Shown here in pieces: positions 1 through 10,627 of a stretch of DNA of 52,463 nucleotides. Below the pieces are notes generated by a model, which was given only the letters and a program-made list of their open reading frames with translations, ran no database searches and was not told the DNA's origin. The DNA is from Acidobacteriota bacterium (lineage in GTDB: Bacteria; Acidobacteriota; Terriglobia; Terriglobales; Acidobacteriaceae). The translations under genes and the position numbers were made by a program. The first letter of the stretch is position 1. Each line of letters opens with the position of its first letter. The stretch spans positions 1 to 52,463 of the forward strand of contig JAJYFA010000007.1 in the NCBI GenBank assembly GCA_021790995.1. Reading direction: 5' to 3'.

Positions 1-117
1 AGCCGCATCGATGGTCTCTATCGAAAAGCCGCGCCGCAAAAGCTCCGGCTCAAGAGTCCCCAGATCCTCAAAAGGGAGGTGAGAGAGAACAACCGCCTGT
101 AAGGCCTGAGAGGACAT
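1..117 (-). CDS. Class I glutamine amidotransferase family protein, N-terminal 39 residues only
   Basis: The frame begins at an ATG at 117-115 and runs off the left edge of the window. The 39 visible residues begin MSSQALQAVVLSHLPFEDLG and continue with a Leu-Glu-Pro then Arg-Arg-Gly-Phe segment. This matches the opening of GMP-synthase-like class I glutamine amidotransferases, which start with a beta strand, a His-x-Pro-x-Glu-x-x-Gly turn and a stretch meaning 'fuzzy, longer side of the molecule'. The catalytic Cys, His and Glu lie outside the window, so activity cannot be judged. It follows the aldolase gene on the same strand after a 73-base gap that holds a perfect inverted repeat. The family is fairly clear from the N-terminus; the substrate is unknown. 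Confidence 0.6.
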   Translation of the reverse strand, partial: MSSQALQAVVLSHLPFEDLGTLEPELLRRGFSIETIDAA

Positions 118-151
118 AGATTTCCACCGATTTGATTTGCTTGTCAGTAGT

Positions 152-168
152 TAACAGAATATCTGTTA
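152..168. promoter_or_regulatory. 17-base perfect inverted repeat, possible operator
   Basis: The sequence TAACAGAATATCTGTTA has 7-base arms (152-158 and 162-168) around a 3-base centre. It lies in the gap between the aldolase stop (191) and the amidotransferase start (117), about 35 bases upstream of that start. No T-run follows on either strand, so an operator is more likely than a terminator. The regulator is unknown. Confidence 0.35.
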
Positions 169-190
169 TCAGACATTACTGAACGAGCGC

Positions 191-1258
191 CTAATTTCTG
201 ATCTCCGCCAGCAAGCCCTCAATCTCGGACTTCTCCTGCGCCGTTAGCCTCAACAGAGGCGCTCTGGTGTGGCCGCCGAAGTAGCCATTGAAATCGCAGG
301 AGTATTTCACGCCGGCGATGCCGAGTTCCCCTACAATACGCCGATTCGCGGCGGCAATGCGCTGCTGCTTCTCGCGCGCCAGCGCAAGGTCGTGATCCTT
401 CCATGCAAGGTAAATCTCCTGGCACGCCTGCGGCGCGAAGGCTGCGAAGGCCAGGATGGCACCGGAAGCCCCGGCCTCCAGCGACTCCAGAACCGTGCTC
501 CCCGACCCACATAGGACCTGGAACCCGATCTCCCTGCTCCGGGTCTTCACCGAAATTGCGGGGGGTACCGTAGCCACCGCTGCGCCGCCAGCCAGATTGT
601 CTGCTGGAACAAACGCCGCCTCAGTCCTCGTCGCAGTATCGACTCGCGGCGCGAGCATGCGCTCCGTCACCGCCTCGAAGACCTGCGTTACCGGCACGGT
701 ACGGCGCGGCGCATCCCGGGTAGCCGCAACCTGCGCCTTAATCCTGTCGACATTCCCGGCCGAGTCTTTGATCCCAACGATATTGGGATGCTCGGAGAGT
801 TCCTCCACCACTTCGACCGGAATCTCATACGGCACGCACCGCGGCATGTTGTAGAGCACCAATGGCAGCGGCGACCGGTCGGCAATGCTCCGGAAGTAGT
901 TCAGCACCGCGGCCGCATTCATCTGCCCGGCATAGTAGCTGGGCGGGCGAACCAGAATCGCATCGTAGCGAAACCGGGCTGCGGCTTCAGCCAGCTCCAC
1001 CGTAGCCCTCACGCTTTCACGCCCCACGCCGGCAATCAGCACCTTTTCCGGCGCGACAGCCTCAGCCGCCACACGCAGAACCTCGCGCGACTCGGCGTCA
1101 TCAACCAGCGGAGCTTCGCCCGTCGAGCCCAGAACCACAATTCCAGACAGCAGACTCAGCGAATACCGCGCGATATTGGCTTCAATCTTGCGAAAATAGA
1201 CGCGCTCATCGGAGTAAAATGGCGTCGTCACTGCGGCAAAAATACCTTCAAGCAGCAT
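191..1258 (-). CDS. DapA/HOGA-like aldolase with a large internal insertion
   Basis: Member of the dihydrodipicolinate synthase / N-acetylneuraminate lyase superfamily of class I Schiff-base aldolases. The phosphate- or carboxylate-binding motif is GSTGEAPL (residues 44-51), the family Tyr is in LYNMP (Tyr136), and the Schiff-base Lys is in GIKDSAG (Lys164). The wording of the first half resembles 4-hydroxy-2-oxoglutarate aldolase more than true DapA, but the substrate is not proven. Usual family length is about 295 residues; this protein has 355 because about 60 residues (roughly 182-245) lie between the Lys strand and the next core strand, which resumes at FQVLCGSGS. I chose the ATG at 1258 because it starts directly at the core (MLLEGIFAAVTTPF); a GTG seven codons upstream is possible. 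The gene is divergent from the membrane-protein gene at 1405. Confidence 0.75.
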   Translation of the reverse strand: MLLEGIFAAVTTPFYSDERVYFRKIEANIARYSLSLLSGIVVLGSTGEAPLVDDAESREVLRVAAEAVAPEKVLIAGVGRESVRATVELAEAAARFRYDAILVRPPSYYAGQMNAAAVLNYFRSIADRSPLPLVLYNMPRCVPYEIPVEVVEELSEHPNIVGIKDSAGNVDRIKAQVAATRDAPRRTVPVTQVFEAVTERMLAPRVDTATRTEAAFVPADNLAGGAAVATVPPAISVKTRSREIGFQVLCGSGSTVLESLEAGASGAILAFAAFAPQACQEIYLAWKDHDLALAREKQQRIAAANRRIVGELGIAGVKYSCDFNGYFGGHTRAPLLRLTAQEKSEIEGLLAEIRN

Positions 1259-1404
1259 GGATTTATTGTAGATGCCCACCGCAATTCATAGCGCGGCGCC
1301 CTTCTCGACGCGGTCAAAATTGTTCGCCTTGGCGGCTGCGGTGTATGGTAAGTGGTGAAATAAAACGCACAGACAGCAGCAACTCTCCTTCAGGAGCCGC
1401 GCCG

Positions 1405-1887
1405 ATGGACACATCCGTGCAAACCGAGCTTGAGGAATCCAGCAGATCCAGGCTTGCGGGACAGACGCTCTCGTTTCTCCTGCACACGCTCTTGGCGCTT
1501 GGCTCCTGGATCGCGCTCATGCTCCTCGGCTACGCGATCAACCCGAGCGGCGTGCCGCAATCCGCTATTTTTCTTCTCTCTCTGGGAGTGCCGCTTGTCA
1601 TCGGGCTCTTCGTTGCGCGCATTTATCCTTCGGAGACGGCAACCCTGGTCTGGCTGCTGGGTCTGATCTGGTTCCTGATTGCCTGCCTTTTGGTACTCGA
1701 CCTGCCGACCGGGCCGAACCAGTGCTTCCAGTGCGATGCGACGGAGAAACTTGCCCGCACTTTTTTTAGTCTGCCGCGTCCCAGCGGGCTGATCGACGAC
1801 GATGGTCCGTTTATCGGAACCTGGCCGGCGGCGGCGCTTATCGGCTACTCGATTGGAGCAAAGCTGGGCTTTCACAGGGCGGAATAG
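1405..1887 (+). CDS. Small multi-pass membrane protein, unknown function
   Basis: The 160-residue protein starts at ATG 1405, preceded by CAGGAG at 1391-1396. The same frame stays open upstream, but that segment is antisense to the aldolase gene and does not look coding. Three clear hydrophobic helices are visible (about residues 24-46, 52-73 and 77-99), then a hydrophilic loop with the cluster Gln-Cys-Phe-Gln-Cys, then a weaker hydrophobic segment near the C-terminus. I recognise no family. It is convergent with carB, whose stop codon lies 52 bases downstream; I see no clear hairpin terminator between them. Confidence 0.6.
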   Translation: MDTSVQTELEESSRSRLAGQTLSFLLHTLLALGSWIALMLLGYAINPSGVPQSAIFLLSLGVPLVIGLFVARIYPSETATLVWLLGLIWFLIACLLVLDLPTGPNQCFQCDATEKLARTFFSLPRPSGLIDDDGPFIGTWPAAALIGYSIGAKLGFHRAE

Positions 1888-1938
1888 CCATCAGGAGCCG
1901 ATTCCCTTCATTTCCCCGGATGCAACTCCGCCGAGACT

Positions 1939-5215
<3,277 letters not shown>

Positions 5216-5232
<17 letters not shown>

Positions 5233-5836
5233 GGTTTGTTCGCTTCGCCTCAAATTCGCGCATTTGTGCTTTGAAAGGCCACGACTTCAGTCGTGCCGCT
5301 GGTGTCGAGTTGTTTTGAAAGGGCACGGCTTCAGCCGTGCCGATACACGGCTCTTCAAAGTCTTGGGGCTTTAGCCCCTGAGGGATGGGGTCCAGCTTCC
5401 AGCCCGGAAATGCCGAGGAGTATTTGTATTCGGCCGGGCTTTGGCAAAGGCCCTTCTTGACCGGGTTGAGATGAATGTAGCGCATGTGCTTGTCGCAATC
5501 CTCCGCGTCCCGAATCCGATGATCGGAAAATCCGCGATGCCAAATTTCCGTGCTCGAACCGAATTCCTTCTTCACGCGATAGGAAAATCCACCCTTGATG
5601 AGTTGGACGGCACGTTCCAGTGCACCTAACGGAGTAATGAGCAGATGAAAATGCTCAGGCATCAAGACGAACTCGTGCAAAAGATATACCTTGCCGCGAT
5701 GCGCCAAAAGAGTTTTGAAAAACATCCGCGCCCACGACTCGTTCCGAAAAAGCGCTCGCCGTTCCCACGTGTCGGACGTGACAAAGTAGGTTTGCGCGTT
5801 ATTCGTTGCATGTTCGCGCGCCGGTTTCAAAACCAT
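5216..5836 (-). CDS. REP-associated tyrosine transposase (RAYT, Y1 HUH family)
   Basis: The 206-residue protein has the HUH metal-binding motif in [10 protein letters not shown] (His62, His64) and the nucleophilic Tyr in [12 protein letters not shown] (Tyr120). These are the hallmarks of Y1 transposases of the TnpA-REP group, single-copy enzymes that act on REP hairpins. Six REP-like palindromes flank it. Its last 45 or so residues are encoded by three of them, so the C-terminal tail is probably not part of the fold. The start is uncertain: GAGGG directly abuts the ATG at 5836, and a palindrome lies seven bases upstream. The gene sits in the carA-carB operon, same strand, and its stop (5216) lies inside carB. 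It may be domesticated or still able to mobilise REPs. Confidence 0.9.
5280..5378. repeat. Three REP-like palindromes on the carB side of the RAYT gene
   Basis: The hairpins are: CACGAC-TTCA-GTCGTG at 5280-5295; GGCACGGC-TTCA-GCCGTGCC at 5322-5341; and GGGGC-TTTA-GCCCC at 5365-5378. All have a four-base TTCA or TTTA loop closed by G-C pairs. They lie inside the 3' part of the transposase reading frame. The segment TTTTGAAAGGGCACG at 5313-5327 recurs inverted at 5892-5906. Confidence 0.85.
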
Positions 5837-5842
5837 CCCTCA

Positions 5843-5944
5843 GCGGCTAAAGCCGCGACCTTTCTTCTGTCATCTTCGGCACGACTAAAGTCGTGCCCTT
5901 TCAAAACGGTCCTGCCCAAAAAATAGCGGAGCCTAAAGCCCCGC
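5843..5944. repeat. Three REP-like palindromes upstream of the RAYT gene, inverted relative to the other group
   Basis: The hairpins are: GCGGC-TAAA-GCCGC at 5843-5856; GGCACGAC-TAAA-GTCGTGCC at 5878-5897; and an imperfect one, GCGGAGC-CTAAA-GCCCCGC, at 5926-5944. The loop TAAA is the complement of the TTTA/TTCA loop in the other group, so the two groups point in opposite directions around the transposase gene, as REP/iREP pairs do in BIME-like units. Confidence 0.85.
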
Positions 5945-5973
5945 CTGAGGTGGTCGCCGGAATCCTATTGATG

Positions 5974-6588
5974 TTAGCTCCGAGCGGCATCGAGGTCCTT
6001 TGCGTTCCTGGCCATCAACCGAGTGAAAAACTTTGAGCGTGAATCCGTCCCGCGATTGAGTATTTCGATTTGAGGAGACCGAGCATGAAGTATGGCTAAG
6101 TTTTCGATAGCTCTGCGCATGTACAGATCCCCAAATTCCTCAGCAGAGATCAGTATGCGATTGAAGTAGAAATCGTTGAAGTCGAGGAGTTCAAGTCTCA
6201 CCCTGCTTCCACCTGTCTCTGCACTCAAAATGCGTCCAGGTATTTCCCCTTTCTGAGTGGAAAGCAGTTTCTTACGTTTTTCCTTGTCGGATTTGAGTTT
6301 CTCATTGAGCGCCGCCTGGGACTCAATTGTTTCCGACCTAGCGTTACGCACAGCTTGGATATAGTCTCCTAATCTATCGTGAAACTCTTCGGCCTCCCCT
6401 ATATAGCAGGCAGCACCTCCATCTCCCGGCTCGAAAAAAAAGCGGTACACCCTGGGGCCACGATAGTCGCCGAACGAACTGGACGACGTATTGACATCTA
6501 CACGAAAAGGCCAATTATCCTGATCCGACGCCGTAATAAGTCGCCAATTGAACGACACACTAATCGTAATCGGAACAGGAGCGGTCAT
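5974..6588 (-). CDS. GIY-YIG-like protein translationally coupled to carA
   Basis: A 204-residue protein. Residues 44-76 read like a GIY-YIG nuclease core: a VYRFFF strand replacing GIY, then a CYIGEAEEF strand (61-69), then an Arg in DRLGDY (Arg72). A Glu in RRAIENLAI (Glu162) could be the metal-binding acid. A charged helix with many Lys and Glu lies between (about 85-112). The match is by pattern only, and the fold assignment is tentative. The ATG at 6588 overlaps the carA stop as ATGA, with GGAGG and GGAAGG just upstream inside carA, so translation is coupled. The gene is visibly richer in A+T than carA and carB, which suggests recent acquisition. Function is unknown; the first 40 residues match nothing I know. 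Confidence 0.6.
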   Translation of the reverse strand: MTAPVPITISVSFNWRLITASDQDNWPFRVDVNTSSSSFGDYRGPRVYRFFFEPGDGGAACYIGEAEEFHDRLGDYIQAVRNARSETIESQAALNEKLKSDKEKRKKLLSTQKGEIPGRILSAETGGSRVRLELLDFNDFYFNRILISAEEFGDLYMRRAIENLAILHARSPQIEILNRGTDSRSKFFTRLMARNAKDLDAARS

Positions 6589-7736
6589 CCCTTCCACTCC
6601 TCCATCATCCGCCGGAAGTCGCGGAACAGGTAGTGCGAGTCGTGCGGACCGGGTGCGGCTTCGGGATGGTACTGAACGCTGAAGAGAGGCAAACTCTTGT
6701 GCCGCAGCCCTTCAAGCGTCTGATCGTTCAGATCCACGTGGGTCAGTTCGACCTCGTTGGCGTTGATCGAATCGGGATCGACGGCAAAGTTGTGATTGTG
6801 TGCCGTGATCTCCACCTTGCCCGTTAAGTTGTTGCGCACCGGATGGTTGCCGCCGTGGTGGCCGAACTTGAGCTTATAGGTGCGGCCGCCGAGGGCCAGA
6901 CCCGTCAGCTGGTGGCCCAGACAGATTCCAAAGATCGGCACACGGCCCATCATCTGTCGAATGGCGCGGACCGCATAATCGACCGGCTCGGGATCGCCGG
7001 GGCCGTTTGACAGAAAAACCCCGTCGGGCTTGAGCCCGAGCACGTCGTCTGCCGCAGTTTCGGCCGGAACGACCGTTACGCGGCAATTCTCGCGAGCTAA
7101 CATGCGTAATATGTTTTGTTTAATCCCAAAATCATAAGCTGCTACATGAAGAATTTTTCGCTGTGTCTCTGGCTTCTGGATAAATCCTTCGGCCAGCAGC
7201 GATTCGCCCATCTGGCTGCGCGGGTCGGTGGCGTCGAACTCGTACCGGGTCTTGGTCGAGACCACACGCGCCAGGTCGGTGCCGTCCATCTTCCTGATAT
7301 TTCGAGCCTTCCGGACCAGAGCGTCGGGATCGGAAGCGCCGGTCGCAATGACTCCGCGCATGACGCCCTTGGTGCGGAGGTGCCGCACCAGCGCCCGCGT
7401 GTCGATCTCGGCAAGCACAGGCACTGAAAAGCGCTCCATATACTCGTCTGTCACCTGCTCCGACCGCCAGTTGGAACTGATGGCCGAAAACTCGCGCACG
7501 ATCAGGCCCTCGATAAAAGGCTTCGAGGCCTCATTGTCTGAATGATTGGTGCCGTAGTTGCCGATCTGTGGGTTGGTCAGTACGACGATCTGTCCCGCAT
7601 AGGATGGATCTGTCGCAATTTCCTGATAACCAGTAAGGGAAGTATTAAAAACCACTTCGCCCTGGCATTCGCCTGGGTGTCCATGGCCTTCGCCGCGGAA
7701 GATGCGCCCGTCTTCGAGCGCGAGGATTGCCTGCAT
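6585..7736 (-). CDS. carA: Carbamoyl-phosphate synthase small (glutaminase) subunit
   Basis: CarA hydrolyses glutamine and channels ammonia to CarB. The 383-residue product has the CarA-specific N-terminal domain (LALEDGRIFRGEG, SLTGYQEIATDPSYAGQIV) and a C-terminal class I amidotransferase domain with the nucleophile in FGICLGHQLTGLALGG and the His-x-Glu pair in SVQYHPEAAPGPHDS. I chose the ATG at 7736 because GGAGAGG lies just upstream; a TTG eight codons earlier is less likely. It is followed on the same strand by the GIY-YIG-like gene (ATGA overlap), the RAYT gene and then carB, instead of directly by carB. The lepB stop is about 70 bases upstream. Confidence 0.97.
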   Translation of the reverse strand: MQAILALEDGRIFRGEGHGHPGECQGEVVFNTSLTGYQEIATDPSYAGQIVVLTNPQIGNYGTNHSDNEASKPFIEGLIVREFSAISSNWRSEQVTDEYMERFSVPVLAEIDTRALVRHLRTKGVMRGVIATGASDPDALVRKARNIRKMDGTDLARVVSTKTRYEFDATDPRSQMGESLLAEGFIQKPETQRKILHVAAYDFGIKQNILRMLARENCRVTVVPAETAADDVLGLKPDGVFLSNGPGDPEPVDYAVRAIRQMMGRVPIFGICLGHQLTGLALGGRTYKLKFGHHGGNHPVRNNLTGKVEITAHNHNFAVDPDSINANEVELTHVDLNDQTLEGLRHKSLPLFSVQYHPEAAPGPHDSHYLFRDFRRMMEEWKG

Positions 7737-7809
7737 CGCCTCTCCGAGGAGTGGATTCAATCGATTTTAGCAGATTTTTCGGACCGATTCTGTCGGGATT
7801 TCCACCGAT

Positions 7810-8466
7810 TTAACGGACCACGCCCGCGTCGTGAGTCGGCCAATAAATAAAAACTGCCTTTCCGTAAATCAGGGAGCGGTCCACCGGCCCGAAGTCCCGG
7901 CTGTCGGACGAGATCGAGCGATGGTCGCCCATCATGAAATATTCGTCTGGAGGGAGCACGATCTCCGCCATGGACCGGTCGTCGCGGTACTTGGCAGGGA
8001 CGTAGGGCTCGTGCACGAGTTTGCCATTGACGTAAACGCGGCCGCGATCGATACGGATGTGATCGCCGGGAATGCCGATAACCCGTTTAATGTAGCTACG
8101 TTGCGGGTCGAGCGGCGCCGGATGCAGAAACACCACCACGTCGCCGCGCCCGATGGCTTCGAAGTGATAGGCAAGCTTGTTGATAAACAAGCGGTCCCGG
8201 TCTTCGAGCCGCGGCAGCATGCTGGTGCCTTCCACGCGGACCGGCTGGTAAAGAAAGGTGATGATGAGGACCGATGCGGTTGCTGCGATGAGCAAGTCGC
8301 GCAGCCAGAGAGAGAATCCTGAGGACTGACTCTTCTGAGCAGGCACCGCGCCGGCGGGCGGCTGGCTGGCATTGGAAACAGTCCGTACTTGAGTAGTGGG
8401 GCGATCGCCGGGTTCGAATTGCATCTGCGTTAAATCTAGATTACCCGGAACTGCGGCTGACTGCAT
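7810..8466 (-). CDS. lepB: Signal peptidase I
   Basis: Membrane-bound serine-lysine protease that removes signal peptides from exported proteins. The 218-residue product has one N-terminal membrane helix (about 52-72), the catalytic Ser in EGTSMLPRL (Ser82), the general-base Lys in YIKRVIGIPGD (Lys127), and the family's late motif GDHRSISSDSRDFG. A long, proline-rich cytoplasmic N-terminus precedes the helix. I chose ATG 8466, with a G-rich stretch just upstream; a TTG 15 codons earlier is also in frame. The gene stands upstream of carA on the same strand. Confidence 0.93.
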   Translation of the reverse strand: MQSAAVPGNLDLTQMQFEPGDRPTTQVRTVSNASQPPAGAVPAQKSQSSGFSLWLRDLLIAATASVLIITFLYQPVRVEGTSMLPRLEDRDRLFINKLAYHFEAIGRGDVVVFLHPAPLDPQRSYIKRVIGIPGDHIRIDRGRVYVNGKLVHEPYVPAKYRDDRSMAEIVLPPDEYFMMGDHRSISSDSRDFGPVDRSLIYGKAVFIYWPTHDAGVVR

Positions 8467-8740
8467 CTCGGCCCCCCGGAGGTGGTTCACAGATCGGTAC
8501 GCCAGGGTCAATTTGCTGTTCCCGGCGGCATCAGCCGGAGTTCAGCGGCGAAGCTCCAGCGAAGTTCATGGCGGTCGACGAGCAAATCAGGAGGCCTTTC
8601 AATCGGAGGTGGTAGAGCGATCACCCTTTTGGGGCAGACTTGATCCCCCGTTTGGTGGATTGTTGGGTAACTCATACCAATAGTCCAATGTAACTGCAAG
8701 ACAAAAGCGGAGCTGGCAAAGACTGAAGGGCAGAATTGAT

Positions 8741-9598
8741 ATGGCGACGCAAAATCTTTCCCTCGAAGACTTCCTGATCAGCAGCCAAAGGGCAGTAGAG
8801 ATTCCCAGGGCGCGGAAATTTCGTTTGGCCTTGCCCTTGCTCTACGCCATGGCAGGCGTAGCGATTGGAACCCTGACAGGCGTCACTGTCGCGACCGTGA
8901 ACCCGTCAGCCGGGATCTTGTGGCTTCACATCGTTTCGGCAGCGGGCAATGTAAGCGACACCATCTCTCAGACTATCCACGGAACGGCCCCGGCCCCTGC
9001 GCGGCAGTTGGCACGGCCAGCGGCTGTGGTCCACGCGGCCAGCACCAGCAGTCCCACCGCGATTGCGCGAGAGTTGGCTGCGCCCAAGGTGGTAGCAGCG
9101 GCTGCCAAGGCAAATCGGCAAGTCATTGCGGAACACCCAGCCGCTTTGCAAACCGCACTCGGTAAAGCGCGTGCGGAGGCCAGGAGCCGGAGTGCGAGGA
9201 CCGCTTTCGCAGAGATTCATCGCTCCAGGTTGGCTGGCGGCCATCGGGTAAGGCCGGCTCGGATCGTTATGGCGAGCACCGCCAATGCCGCCCCGTCGCA
9301 GATGATGGCAGCCGCTGAGCAGCTCAGCTTCGACAATCAGGCTGTGCCCTCTGACGAGGAAGCTGTTCCTTCCGCTGTATACGTCGAAGGGGATTTTACA
9401 GTAGCCTCGTACGACGCCAGCAATGGAACAATCGAGACCAACGACGGCAGAACGTTCGCCGTCGGGATGACCGTGGTCGCCGGCAGCGCGAGCACCTGGA
9501 ATGACTCCGGCTCAAACCTGCACTACCGCTGCAATACAACCGGAGTCTGCACATTGTTCGGACCGGGAATCTTCGCTCCGAACGCGAGACTGATTTAG
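8741..9598 (+). CDS. Predicted membrane-anchored protein, unknown function
   Basis: A 285-residue protein with a charged N-terminus of about 28 residues, one or two hydrophobic segments (about 29-50 and 58-66), a long Ala/Arg-rich low-complexity region (about 83-185), and a compact C-terminal part (about 209-285). The last part contains VYVEGDFTVASYDASNGTI and a Cys pair in HYRCNTTGVCTLFG. The layout suggests a single-pass protein with its C-terminal domain outside the cytoplasm. I recognise no family. The 274 bases upstream hold a direct CCAATAGTCCAAT motif at about 8677-8690 and no other clear signal. Confidence 0.55.
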   Translation: MATQNLSLEDFLISSQRAVEIPRARKFRLALPLLYAMAGVAIGTLTGVTVATVNPSAGILWLHIVSAAGNVSDTISQTIHGTAPAPARQLARPAAVVHAASTSSPTAIARELAAPKVVAAAAKANRQVIAEHPAALQTALGKARAEARSRSARTAFAEIHRSRLAGGHRVRPARIVMASTANAAPSQMMAAAEQLSFDNQAVPSDEEAVPSAVYVEGDFTVASYDASNGTIETNDGRTFAVGMTVVAGSASTWNDSGSNLHYRCNTTGVCTLFGPGIFAPNARLI

Positions 9599-9673
9599 TA
9601 AAAAACAAAGTGGTTAGCGGCGTCAGACCGGGCAACGATTCATCCGCGGCAGAGTTAGAAACTCCGGCGGGGG

Positions 9674-10507
9674 CTATTCACAACCGAGGCTTCCCGGCGG
9701 GCACAGAATCCGTGGACGATGTGAGGTGATGGGCTTGGGTTGTGACGGCGCAGGAACCATCTCTAGCGCGGTTCCCGGCTGACCTGTGCCAGCCAGATTT
9801 GCCTCCTCCAGCTTAAGTGGCCGCTGCAAGACCATCTCCACCTGCGTCCCCACCGGAATGTCGACATCGGCATTGCGAGTGAAGAGCGAAACGACCCCAA
9901 CCGTCGCCAGACCGGCGCCCAGCCCAGCCAAGCCGCCTTCAATTGGGTGTCCAGACGCGGCTCCGCCTATGGTCCCTACGCCTGCGCCAGTGGGCAAAGC
10001 AATCTCAGCCGTCTGTCCGGCATGGCGTCCCTTGTCGCCGTTTTGTTCGATGGTCCCTTCGCCGTCGTTCTTGACGGTCTGCTCCTTTGCTCCAGGCATA
10101 TTGTCCACAACGCCGGGGATCTCCACCACCGAGCCGTTCGGAAAGATCATCGTTGTAAAGTGCATATCGAGCTGAGCTTTTCCGTGGATGCGCCCTCCGC
10201 GCTGGACACGGTCAACGACGCCCTGCACGTAAACGCCCGTGGGGATCATGACGCGGTTACCAACCACGACCGGAAAAACTGAGGCGAGGTAAACCCCATC
10301 GCCCGGCTTTGCGCTCCTGGTGTTCACGGCACTGCGCAGTTGCAGCAGAACCTTGGTGCCAGCGGGCACAATGTAGGCCTTCCTGGCCGGGGCGGCCGCC
10401 GGAGTTGGTTGAGTCTGCGCCACCTGCTGGGCGACCCCAAAGCCGAAGCAGAAGGAGATCAGGCAGGCAAGACATACTACCCGCCGCCATCTGCGCAATG
10501 GCGTCAT
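9674..10507 (-). CDS. Secreted protein with a VirB10/TrbI-like beta motif, unknown function
   Basis: The 277-residue protein starts at ATG 10507, directly after GGAGGAGGG. A signal peptide (about 1-26, ending near GFGVAQQ) is followed by a segment built like the C-terminal beta fold of VirB10/TrbI proteins: VPAGTKVLLQLRSAVNTRSA then VMIPTGVYVQGVVDRV. This motif is common in stand-alone periplasmic proteins and does not imply a secretion system; no such genes are nearby. A glycine-rich stretch (about 170-205), hydrophobic enough to touch a membrane, precedes a final strand with VPVGTQVEMVLQRPL. It is convergent with the gene at 8741. Confidence 0.55.
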   Translation of the reverse strand: MTPLRRWRRVVCLACLISFCFGFGVAQQVAQTQPTPAAAPARKAYIVPAGTKVLLQLRSAVNTRSAKPGDGVYLASVFPVVVGNRVMIPTGVYVQGVVDRVQRGGRIHGKAQLDMHFTTMIFPNGSVVEIPGVVDNMPGAKEQTVKNDGEGTIEQNGDKGRHAGQTAEIALPTGAGVGTIGGAASGHPIEGGLAGLGAGLATVGVVSLFTRNADVDIPVGTQVEMVLQRPLKLEEANLAGTGQPGTALEMVPAPSQPKPITSHRPRILCPPGSLGCE

Positions 10508-10627
10508 AAAGCCCTCCTCCGAAGAGACGAAATTCCCGGTCTCAAGGATAGCCTGAACCTTCCCACGACGACAAAAGAATGACAGCTTCGGTGATCCACG
10601 CCGCGCGCGTTACTCTACGAGAAAGCG

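Noticed and set aside
119-133. 15-base match GATTTCCACCGATTT, also at 7797-7811
   Set aside because: In a window of this size a few 15-base matches are expected by chance, and the two sites have no common context.
9674-10507. Type IV secretion component (VirB10)
   Set aside because: Only a short beta motif is shared; no other secretion gene is present and the protein has a cleavable signal.
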